From assembly GCA_964645585.1 (NCBI GenBank), contig CAZYAN010000005.1, positions 1 to 64,000 on the forward strand: a DNA stretch of 64,000 nucleotides, given 5' to 3'. Shown piece after piece: positions 57,512 to 64,000 of the stretch. Made by a program: the position numbers and the translations under genes. Under the pieces are notes generated by a model. That model was not told the origin of the DNA and made no database searches. It was given only the letters and a program-made list of their open reading frames with translations. This DNA is from DATGSL01 sp964645585 (GTDB lineage: Bacteria; Verrucomicrobiota; Verrucomicrobiia; Opitutales; T3Sed10-336). Position 1 is the stretch's first letter. Every line of letters starts with the position of its first letter.

Positions 57512-58546
57512 ATGGCTAACGGAACTGTACGAATCGGCATCATCGGAGCCGGGGCGAATACGCGCCGGATGCACCTGCCAGGTTTCCAAAAAATACCCGG
57601 AGTGGAGGTGGTGCTGGTCTGCAATCGTTCGGAAGAGTCGTCCCGGAAGGTGGCGGAGGAGTTTGGGATTCCCGGGATCGCCGCCAATTGGCGGCAAGTG
57701 GTTGAATCGCCAGACGTCGACGCGGTGATGATCGGTACCTGGCCGTATTTGCACGCGGAAGCGACGGTGGCTGCATTGGACGCGGGAAAGCACGTCCTGA
57801 CTGAGGCGCGGATGGCGCGCAATTTGTCAGAAGCGCTGACGATGCTGGAGGCCAGCCGCCGGCATCCGGAATTGACGGCGCAGGTCGTGCCCGCGCCGAT
57901 GTCGCTCGACGTCGATTCTACCGTAGTTGCGATTTTGGAGGCGGGCGCCATTGGGGACCTCCGCGAAATTTGCGTGACGCATACCGGCTCGCAGTATTTT
58001 TCAGCGGAAGCACCGCGGACTTGGAGGCAGGATGTTGAATTGAGCGGCTATAATGTTCTGACGCTGGGAATTTATCACGAGATGATCCAGCGCTGGATTG
58101 GCTTGGTGCCGGAATGGGTATTTGCCGATGCGGAAGTATTCACAAAATGGAGACCATCGAAGCCGGGCGGAGAGCCAGTGGAGGTGAAGATTCCAGACAG
58201 TGTTTCCGTGTTAGGCCGTTTCCCGCGGGATATCCGGCTGGTGTACCATTTCAGCGGAGTCGAGGGCGGTCAGCTGCGGAACGAGATGAGGCTGAACGGT
58301 TCGAAAGGCTCGTTGCGTTTCGACGGTTCAGCGAACGAGCTGTATCAAAGTGACGGATCCAGTGAATGGAAGGTGGAAATCCCCGCGCCCGAGCGCCGAG
58401 GCTGGCGCGTCGAAGAGGACTTTATCGACAGTATTCGCACCGGCGCTCCCGTGCGCCTGACATCCTTCGAGGACGGCGTCAAATACATGCGTTTCACGGA
58501 AGCCGTTTACCACTCGTGGCAGCAACGCGAGAAGAAGGTGCTGTGA
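57512..58546 (+). CDS. Gfo/Idh/MocA family oxidoreductase
   Basis: 344 aa. Rossmann NAD(P) domain with 'VRIGIIGAGANTRRMHLPGF' (about 6-25) and 'DAVMIGTWPYLHAEATVAAL'. The usual 'EKP' triad after 'GKHVL' reads 'TEARMARNLSEA', so the catalytic Lys of the classical motif is displaced. The C-terminal alpha/beta domain includes 'SGYNVLTLGIYHEMIQRWIG', where the Tyr-x-x-x-His-type pair probably contacts substrate. Such enzymes oxidise or epimerise sugars and cyclitols; with the neighbouring lyase a role in carbohydrate catabolism is likely. Divergent from comF. Confidence 0.9.
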   Translation: MANGTVRIGIIGAGANTRRMHLPGFQKIPGVEVVLVCNRSEESSRKVAEEFGIPGIAANWRQVVESPDVDAVMIGTWPYLHAEATVAALDAGKHVLTEARMARNLSEALTMLEASRRHPELTAQVVPAPMSLDVDSTVVAILEAGAIGDLREICVTHTGSQYFSAEAPRTWRQDVELSGYNVLTLGIYHEMIQRWIGLVPEWVFADAEVFTKWRPSKPGGEPVEVKIPDSVSVLGRFPRDIRLVYHFSGVEGGQLRNEMRLNGSKGSLRFDGSANELYQSDGSSEWKVEIPAPERRGWRVEEDFIDSIRTGAPVRLTSFEDGVKYMRFTEAVYHSWQQREKKVL

Positions 58547-58741
58547 CGTTCGAGGCTTCGTCGGAATTGTATGGATGAGAGATTCACGGGTCGGTAAGAG
58601 GAGGAACTTTAGGCTCTTTGCAGGACGCGCTTAAGCGCCGACGCTTAACCGGTCAGCTTTCCGCGCGCTTGCGGCGAGCCGGACGCTTCCGCCGTGTTTT
58701 TTGTTGATCCGTTTCTTGGCGTCGGTAAGGGTCCTTGGCCA

Positions 58742-61120
58742 ATGAAACGCTCCTGCTTGTCGCTCTTTTTCGCGGCCGCGTCCGTGACCGTTTTTATCAC
58801 CCCTTCGAGCGGGGAGACCGCCAAAATCGAAAACCGGGCGCCGAAGCCGAGGGAAGTCGGCTATCGTCCCGCGGACGGGGAAAGCGTGGCGGTGAACCCG
58901 CCCTCGTGGATCTGGCTGCACGAGAAGGAGGCCGCGACCTACGCGATCCAATGGTCGAGGACCGATGATTTTTCCGAGGCGAACACGGCCGACGGGCTGC
59001 GGTTCAATACGTACACGCATTCGGCGCCGCTGGAGGCCGGCGACTGGTTTTGGCGCTATCGGTTCCGGACCGAAGACGGAACGCTTTCAAACTGGAGCCG
59101 CGTTCGCCGGGTGAGCGTTCCGCCGGACGCGTCCGTGCTGCCGCTCCCGGAGCGGGACGAGATTCGCGATCGCGTTCTTGCCGGGCGCCCGCGGCTGCTG
59201 ATCGGGCGGGACGATCTTCCGAAATTGCGGGAACGGATTGCCGGGCCGGAGGCCGATGCGTTCGCTCGGCTTCGCAAACAGGCGGACAGCTACATCGCGA
59301 ACGGCCCGACGCCGGAACCGGAGCACCTCGGCTCCGCGCGCGACAAAGAGAATGAGGAAATGGTCCGCTACTGGTGGCCAAACCGCGTGCAAACGGTCCG
59401 GGCCGGGCAGGAGGCCGAGCTGCTTGCCTTCATGCATTTGATCACCGGCGAAGAAAAGTACAGCGCGGCCGCCCGGCGGTGGATCTTGCATCTCGCCAGC
59501 TGGGATCCCGATGGTCCGACGCAGTTTCGTCTAAATTGTGAAGCGGCGAAACCGATGCTCTATTATTTGCCCCGCGCTTACGACTGGGCCTATGACACGC
59601 TTTCGCCGGAGGAGCGGGAATCTGTCGCGAAAGTGATGCGCCGTCGCGGCAAAGACGCGTGGGAAAGCTGGGAGATACGCCGCGGCACCGGCCATTTAAA
59701 CGAGCCGTACGGGAGTCACGCCAACCGGGTCTGGCACAAGCTCGGCGAGCTCGCGATTGCTTTTTACGATGATATCCCGGAGGCGGAACTGTGGCTCGAC
59801 TACGCGCTCAACAAGTTTTACGCCGCGTATCCCGTTTGGGCGGACGACGACGGCGGCTGGCATGAGGGCATCTCGTACATGGGGAGCTACGTTGGGCGAG
59901 TCGTGCCGTGGCTGATGACCGCCCGGACGACCCTTGGGATCGACGGTCTCAAGAAACCGTTTTTCGGTCGGGTCGGTGATTTTCCGCTCTATGTGGCACC
60001 GCCGCATTCGCCCAATTCCGGGTTCGGCGATCTCGCCTATCGCGCCCCGACCGGCGGCTGGGGAAGCACGCTCGACTATTTCATTCGGGCTGAGCGGAAC
60101 AACCGCGAGAGCGAAGCTCGGGCGCCGTATTGGCGCTGGTGGATGGAGACCTGGGGCTTTTCCGGCCAGGGCGGTCTGGACGGGCTGCTTCTGCGCGCGC
60201 AGCTGCCGGAACCGCCGGATGCGCGCGAGCCGCGGAGCATTCCCCAGTCGAAGGTCTTTTGGGGCACCGGGATCGCAAGCCTTCACTCGAACCTTTTCGA
60301 CAGCCGCGAGGACGTTCACTTTCTGTTCAAATCGAGTCCGTTTGGCCGCCAGAGTCACGGGCACAACCCGCACAACAGCTTTCAGTTGAACGCGTTTGGC
60401 GAGGCGCTCCTGACCACATGCGTCTACCGCGACCTGCACGGCAGCAAATTTCATTATCAATGGGCGCACAGCACGCGCGCCCACAACGCTGTTCTGGTCA
60501 ACGGTGAACAGCAGGCGCGGCACACGCCGGAACCGCACGGGCGTATTGTTGATTTCGTGACAGAACCGGGATGGGATTACGTATCGGGTGATGCGACGGA
60601 TGCCTACGGCGACCTGCTCGAACGCTATGTACGGCATGTCGTTTTCGTGAAACCCGATGTTGTTGTCATCTACGACGAACTTGAAGCCCGCGAACCGGCG
60701 ACGTTCCAATTCATGCTTCATGCCGAAGACCCGTTCGACGTGGCGGAGAAAAAAGCCTCTCTTCACCTTGACCGAGAAAAGGCCGGCCTCGACGCCCGTT
60801 ACCTTTCGCCTGTGGAACTGGTGTTTCGGCAATGGGACGGTTATGAACCGATGCCGGGAAAGCCGTTTCCCAACCAATGGCACGTGGAGGCTGCAACCGT
60901 TCAAAAGGAGCGATCGCTTGGCATGTTGACGGTCATTGTTCCTTATCGTGCCGGTTCCCGCGTCGATTGGACCGCCGAGCGCGAAGAAAGCGCCAGCGCG
61001 ATCGGTGTGCGCTTGACGCGGAATGGGGAGGAGACGCGGGTGGGCTTCCGGAAGACGGGCGAAGCGGCCACGGCTCAGCTGGACGGGTGGGAGTTCACCG
61101 GTCCGGCCGCCGTCCGGTGA
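58742..61120 (+). CDS. secreted heparinase II/III-like polysaccharide lyase (DUF4962 type)
   Basis: 792 aa from ATG 58742, which starts a clear signal peptide ('SLFFAAASVTVFITPSSGET'). A fibronectin-like N-terminal part ('YAIQWSRTDDFSEANTADGL') is followed by an alpha-toroid ('AKPMLYYLPRAYDWAYDTLS', 'GTGHLNEPYGSHANRVWHKL') and a Heparinase_II_III beta-sheet domain ('SPFGRQSHGHNPHNSFQLNA', 'WAHSTRAHNAVLVNGEQQAR'). The conserved Asn/His/Tyr/Arg residues of toroid lyases can be placed in these stretches. An extracellular or periplasmic enzyme acting on uronic-acid-containing glycans is likely; alginate, heparin-like and ulvan-like substrates cannot be separated. Confidence 0.88.
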   Translation: MKRSCLSLFFAAASVTVFITPSSGETAKIENRAPKPREVGYRPADGESVAVNPPSWIWLHEKEAATYAIQWSRTDDFSEANTADGLRFNTYTHSAPLEAGDWFWRYRFRTEDGTLSNWSRVRRVSVPPDASVLPLPERDEIRDRVLAGRPRLLIGRDDLPKLRERIAGPEADAFARLRKQADSYIANGPTPEPEHLGSARDKENEEMVRYWWPNRVQTVRAGQEAELLAFMHLITGEEKYSAAARRWILHLASWDPDGPTQFRLNCEAAKPMLYYLPRAYDWAYDTLSPEERESVAKVMRRRGKDAWESWEIRRGTGHLNEPYGSHANRVWHKLGELAIAFYDDIPEAELWLDYALNKFYAAYPVWADDDGGWHEGISYMGSYVGRVVPWLMTARTTLGIDGLKKPFFGRVGDFPLYVAPPHSPNSGFGDLAYRAPTGGWGSTLDYFIRAERNNRESEARAPYWRWWMETWGFSGQGGLDGLLLRAQLPEPPDAREPRSIPQSKVFWGTGIASLHSNLFDSREDVHFLFKSSPFGRQSHGHNPHNSFQLNAFGEALLTTCVYRDLHGSKFHYQWAHSTRAHNAVLVNGEQQARHTPEPHGRIVDFVTEPGWDYVSGDATDAYGDLLERYVRHVVFVKPDVVVIYDELEAREPATFQFMLHAEDPFDVAEKKASLHLDREKAGLDARYLSPVELVFRQWDGYEPMPGKPFPNQWHVEAATVQKERSLGMLTVIVPYRAGSRVDWTAEREESASAIGVRLTRNGEETRVGFRKTGEAATAQLDGWEFTGPAAVR

Positions 61121-61248
61121 GAACGTCAATCTCCTGATTGGCCGCCAACAACGCTAACGCCGTACCTGTTCGAGTCAGAGCGCGAGTCAGAGTGCGTTTG
61201 ACTCGGAGCCAGGAATCATGGAGGCTTGGAGGTGCAGTCTGCCCTGTT

Positions 61249-62688
61249 ATGAAAGCTTCTCCTGTTTCTTCGACGGCTGTCGTTCCCCCGCATCGGATCC
61301 GCGCGCGTTTTTCGGCGGCGATGTCCGATATGTATCGCAACGAGGTTCCGCTCTATGGTCGGCTGGTTGAACTGGTGCGCGAGATCAACGACGATATTCT
61401 TCGTCGGAATCCAAATCTCGAACAGGAACTCGGGAGCTTGGATCGCGTCAGCGAGGAGCGCCACGGGGCGATCCGTCTCGGGACCGCGGCGGAGCTGCGG
61501 ACGATGGCCGAAGTTTTCGGGGCGATGGCCATGTATCCAGTCGGATATTACGATTTGAGCGTGGCTGGTTTGCCGGTGCATTCGACCGCGTTTCGTCCGA
61601 TTGAGAAAGATGAGCTCGCCCGAAACCCGTTCCGTGTGTTCACGTCGCTCCTCCGGACGGACCTTCTGGAGCCGGAAGTGCGCAAAGAGGCGGAAGCGAC
61701 CTTGGCGCGCAGGGATATTTTTACGCCGCGTCTCCGCGAGTTGCTGGGTATGCGGCGGGAGCGGGATGGATTTACGGAGGAGGAAGCTGATGAATTCGTT
61801 CGCGAGGCTCTCGAGACGTTTCGGTGGCACCCGATGGCACTGGTTCCTCACGCGCTGTATGAGAAATTGCTGCGCATCAATTCGCTCCTGGCGGATATCG
61901 TCTGTTTTCGAGGCCCGCACATCAATCACCTGACGCCGCGCGTGCTCGATATTTACCGCATTCACCGGACCATGGAGGAAATGGGGATCGAGACGATTCC
62001 GGAGGTGCAGGGGCCGCCGAAGGACTGTCCGATTTTGCTGAAGCAAACGTCCTTCCGCGCGCTTAATGAGGAAATTCAGTTTCCGGAAGAAGGCGGCGGC
62101 TCGACGGCCGGGCGGCACCGTGCGCGGTTTGGCGAGATCGAGCTTCGAGAGTGCGCGATCCGGCCGGAAGCCCGGGCGATTTATGACCGGTTGACGGCGC
62201 AAGTCGGGCAGGAAGCGAAGGAGCTGAAAAAGGAAGCGGGGGAAGCTGAGTATCGCCGGGAATATCCGGAGCTGCTCAATCGTATCTTCCGCGAAGGTTT
62301 TCCGGCTTGGACGCTTGAGGAGCTGCGCAAACAGGGGCTCGGCTATTTTCACTACCGGCTGAATCCCGAACGTCCGGCCGCTGGCGATCTGCCTCGGCTC
62401 GACCCGGGTCAGCCGATGCGGGCGAGGATGGAGGTGCTGATCGCTTCGGGACATGCCGTTGCCACGCCGATCACCTACGAAGATTTCCTTCCAGTCAGCG
62501 CGGCTGGGATTTTTAAATCGAATCTCGATGAAAAGAGCGGTTCGATTGCCGCGGAGGATCCGAACCAGGCGCTGTTTGAAGAAGCGCTGGGCCGGCCCGT
62601 GAACGATCCATTTGCTTTGTACGAAGAGGAGGAGGCGAAAACGATCGCCGAAGTGCTGTGCGGCTTGGGACTCTCGGATGCGGTGTGA
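61249..62688 (+). CDS. 2-oxoadipate dioxygenase/decarboxylase (YdcJ/HglS, DUF1338)
   Basis: 479 aa from ATG 61249; upstream in-frame codons are Arg-rich and not family-like. Motifs of the Fe(II) YdcJ/HglS family: 'AGLPVHSTAFRP' with the first His, 'FRGPHINHLTPRVLDI' with the second, and Glu in 'FGEIELRECAIRPEARAIYD'. The enzyme converts 2-oxoadipate to D-2-hydroxyglutarate with O2, part of the D-lysine/2-aminoadipate catabolic route. Length agrees with the family. The adjacent AEC transporter could import or export an organic acid linked to this route, but no other lysine catabolic gene is visible. Confidence 0.9.
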   Translation: MKASPVSSTAVVPPHRIRARFSAAMSDMYRNEVPLYGRLVELVREINDDILRRNPNLEQELGSLDRVSEERHGAIRLGTAAELRTMAEVFGAMAMYPVGYYDLSVAGLPVHSTAFRPIEKDELARNPFRVFTSLLRTDLLEPEVRKEAEATLARRDIFTPRLRELLGMRRERDGFTEEEADEFVREALETFRWHPMALVPHALYEKLLRINSLLADIVCFRGPHINHLTPRVLDIYRIHRTMEEMGIETIPEVQGPPKDCPILLKQTSFRALNEEIQFPEEGGGSTAGRHRARFGEIELRECAIRPEARAIYDRLTAQVGQEAKELKKEAGEAEYRREYPELLNRIFREGFPAWTLEELRKQGLGYFHYRLNPERPAAGDLPRLDPGQPMRARMEVLIASGHAVATPITYEDFLPVSAAGIFKSNLDEKSGSIAAEDPNQALFEEALGRPVNDPFALYEEEEAKTIAEVLCGLGLSDAV

Positions 62689-62760
62689 ACCGACTTTGTG
62701 TTGGCGGCGTTCCTGCAATCGGATGAATTTTCAGCCCGCGCACAGGGAGACCTGGGGCTC

Positions 62761-62846
62761 GTTTTATCGCGAAGGTCGCTAAGATTGACCGTGAGTGCTT
62801 TGGGCGCGTTTTTGATATTTCGGCGACCTTTGCGGTGAAGTAAAAC
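62761..62846. repeat. long interrupted palindrome between the dioxygenase and AEC genes
   Basis: GTTTTA (62761-62766) with TAAAAC (62841-62846) and AAGGTCGC (62772-62779) with GCGACCTT (62823-62830) form nested arms around a 43-bp centre. Together they bound an 86-bp element in the 252-bp spacer. This design, with a 'cgcgaagg ... ctttgcggt' phrase at the ends, resembles the dispersed intergenic elements seen at 27308-27455. Confidence 0.6.
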
Positions 62847-62940
62847 AGCCGGATCGGGAGTGCGGTCTCTGTTGTGTTCGTCCCAGCTTGTCGCCTTGCG
62901 AAGCGGCCGGGAATCTGTTCGGCTGGAGGATTGGTCATCG

Positions 62941-63888
62941 ATGAATGAATACTGGACGGTTCTCGGGGCGGTCTTGCCGGTCTTTTTAGTTACCCTCCTC
63001 GGAGGGGTGATTCGGCGCGTCAACTGGCTGACGGAGGAGGCGGATCAAAGCCTGATGCGGGTTGTCGTCAATGTGCTCGTCCCGGCGCTGATCCTGGACT
63101 CGCTGCTCGGCAACCCGGCGCTCAGCGACACACGGAACGTGCTGATCGCGCCGCTCGTCGGTTTTGCGACAATCGTCGGGGGCCTCTACATCGCGTATGC
63201 GGCGGCGCCTCTTTTCGGTCTCAAAGAAACCGTGCGCCGCCGGACATTTGCGTTCACCATCGGTATTTATAACTACGGCTATATTCCGATTCCGCTGGCG
63301 ATCCTGCTCTTTGATCGGGAGACACTCGGGGTTCTTTTTTTGCATAATCTCGGTGTCGAGGTGGCGATCTGGACGGTTTGCCTGTCGCTGCTGCGCGGGG
63401 CGGGCGGAGGCGGAAATTTGAAGGCGTTGATCAATCCGCCGATTCTTGCGGTTATGGCCGGCCTGCTTGCCCATTACCTCGGGCTGCATCCCTTTATGCC
63501 CGAGTTTGTGTTGACGAGTCTCGAACTGCTCGGCGCGTCGGCCATCCCGCTGGCGCTTCTGTTGATCGGAGCAACGATGGCCGACAACCTTGGGGAATTT
63601 GATCCGACGCGCGGCGGGGCCACGGTCGCGGGTTCGGCGGTTTTGCGCCTCGGGGTTCTGGCGCTGCTGTTTTTGTTTTTGGCTGCGATCCTGCCGGTTG
63701 GGCAGGAGCTGCGGCAGGTGATTGTGCTGCAAGCGGCGATGCCGCCGGCCGTTTTTCCGCTGATCATGGCGAAGCATTACGGGGGCCATGTGGCGACGGC
63801 GTTGCGGGTGGTATTCTGGACGTCGTTCATCGGGTTGCTGACCATCCCGCTGTGGATTCGATTTGGGCTGCATCTGATTGCTCCGTGA
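62941..63888 (+). CDS. AEC family transporter (auxin efflux carrier-like permease)
   Basis: 315 aa from ATG 62941, ten predicted helices in two inverted halves. 'VLPVFLVTLLGGVIRRVNWL' opens the first half and 'INPPILAVMAGLLAHYLGLH' the second; 'IGIYNYGYIPIPLAILLF' holds the crossover-type N-x-G motif of the family. AEC members export or import malonate, malate and other carboxylates. Its position behind a 2-oxoacid dioxygenase makes an organic acid substrate likely; not proven. Confidence 0.88.
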   Translation: MNEYWTVLGAVLPVFLVTLLGGVIRRVNWLTEEADQSLMRVVVNVLVPALILDSLLGNPALSDTRNVLIAPLVGFATIVGGLYIAYAAAPLFGLKETVRRRTFAFTIGIYNYGYIPIPLAILLFDRETLGVLFLHNLGVEVAIWTVCLSLLRGAGGGGNLKALINPPILAVMAGLLAHYLGLHPFMPEFVLTSLELLGASAIPLALLLIGATMADNLGEFDPTRGGATVAGSAVLRLGVLALLFLFLAAILPVGQELRQVIVLQAAMPPAVFPLIMAKHYGGHVATALRVVFWTSFIGLLTIPLWIRFGLHLIAP

Positions 63889-63934
63889 ATGGGTGCGGCC
63901 TGGTAAGAGTGGTCGCTTCAGCGCTTGTGGAAAA

Positions 63935-64000
63935 ATGCCGACCAACTCGTACCGCGTGACGGTTGTGGCACCGGAGACCTTTGACACTTTGATTCGTTGG
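63935..64000 (+). CDS. possible CDS truncated by the window end
   Basis: An ATG at 63935, 9 nt after 'tgtgga', opens a frame that remains open for 22 codons to the last base ('MPTNSYRVTVVAPETFDTLI'). The composition fits a real N-terminus, but the stretch is too short to identify. It could be a protein with a beta-strand start; nothing more can be said. Confidence 0.35.
   Translation, partial: MPTNSYRVTVVAPETFDTLIRW

Noticed and set aside
58672..58702. Terminator-like hairpin with T-run before the heparinase-like gene
   Set aside because: The stem is only five base pairs with a 13-nt loop, and the T-run is offset; not convincing as a terminator.
61121..61248. Short tandem 'gagtcagag' motifs as a CRISPR-like or iteron array
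   Set aside because: Only two or three imperfect, unevenly spaced copies with no spacers of constant length and no cas or rep gene nearby.

Overview
The window is GC-rich (roughly 60% by eye), densely coded, and looks like a heterotrophic member of the Verrucomicrobiota (Opitutales/Puniceicoccales-like) or a close PVC relative. This is inferred from gene content, not from a marker gene: secreted polysaccharide-active proteins (heparinase II/III-like, BNR-4, beta-helix, GH5-like), a CarboxypepD/propeller/cytochrome c fusion, a Ca-repeat secreted protein, a duplicated-domain ThyX and many palindromic intergenic repeats. A run of 100 Ns at 25412-25511 shows it comes from a scaffolded draft or metagenome assembly. 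I saw no rRNA, tRNA or CRISPR array.

Layout. 1-776: a truncated regulator joining an FCD sensor domain to an AraC-type DNA-binding domain. 1022-4848: argF, argG and a two-domain ThyX. 4887-8600: a small secreted protein, a coiled-coil protein, a ComEC lacking its metallo-beta-lactamase domain, and transaldolase. 8808-16391: an MFS transporter, tandem terminators with a possible structured RNA, a soluble hybrid histidine kinase, a divergent EF-hand membrane protein, a Phd/PIN toxin-antitoxin pair between direct repeats, and a cupin. 16685-20625: a giant DUF748/AsmA-like envelope protein and a VapBC pair. 21014-24773: a beta-helix protein translationally coupled to a HEAT-like secreted protein, then a GH5-like enzyme.

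24890-31254 is a probable uptake island: a Fur-box-like operator, a TonB-dependent receptor (split only by an assembly artefact), a NitT/TauT-type ABC transporter (binding protein, permease, ATPase) and an NnrS-family membrane protein. The last four genes abut or overlap. Its substrate is unknown. 31509-32164 is a HigBA-like pair.

32544-44649 is a complex I operon, nuoABCDIHJKL-M1-M2-N, almost every gene overlapping the next. It has no nuoE, nuoF or nuoG, encodes two NuoM subunits (the second lacking the TM7 lysine), a NuoL with a long tail before its last helix, and an N-terminally extended NuoH. This suggests a ferredoxin- or otherwise-fed enzyme with an enlarged pump arm.

44709-52997 is a catabolic or secreted cluster: BNR-4 protein, two tandem amidohydrolases (the first apparently stripped of metal ligands), a secreted accessory protein, a propeller/cytochrome c protein and a Ca-repeat protein. 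53073-57369 holds housekeeping genes on the minus strand: double-ACT regulator, MerC-like protein, folC, accD (zinc ribbon eroded) and comF. 57512-63888 encodes a Gfo/Idh/MocA oxidoreductase, a heparinase-like lyase, a YdcJ/HglS-type 2-oxoadipate dioxygenase and an AEC transporter; the window ends within a possible further gene.
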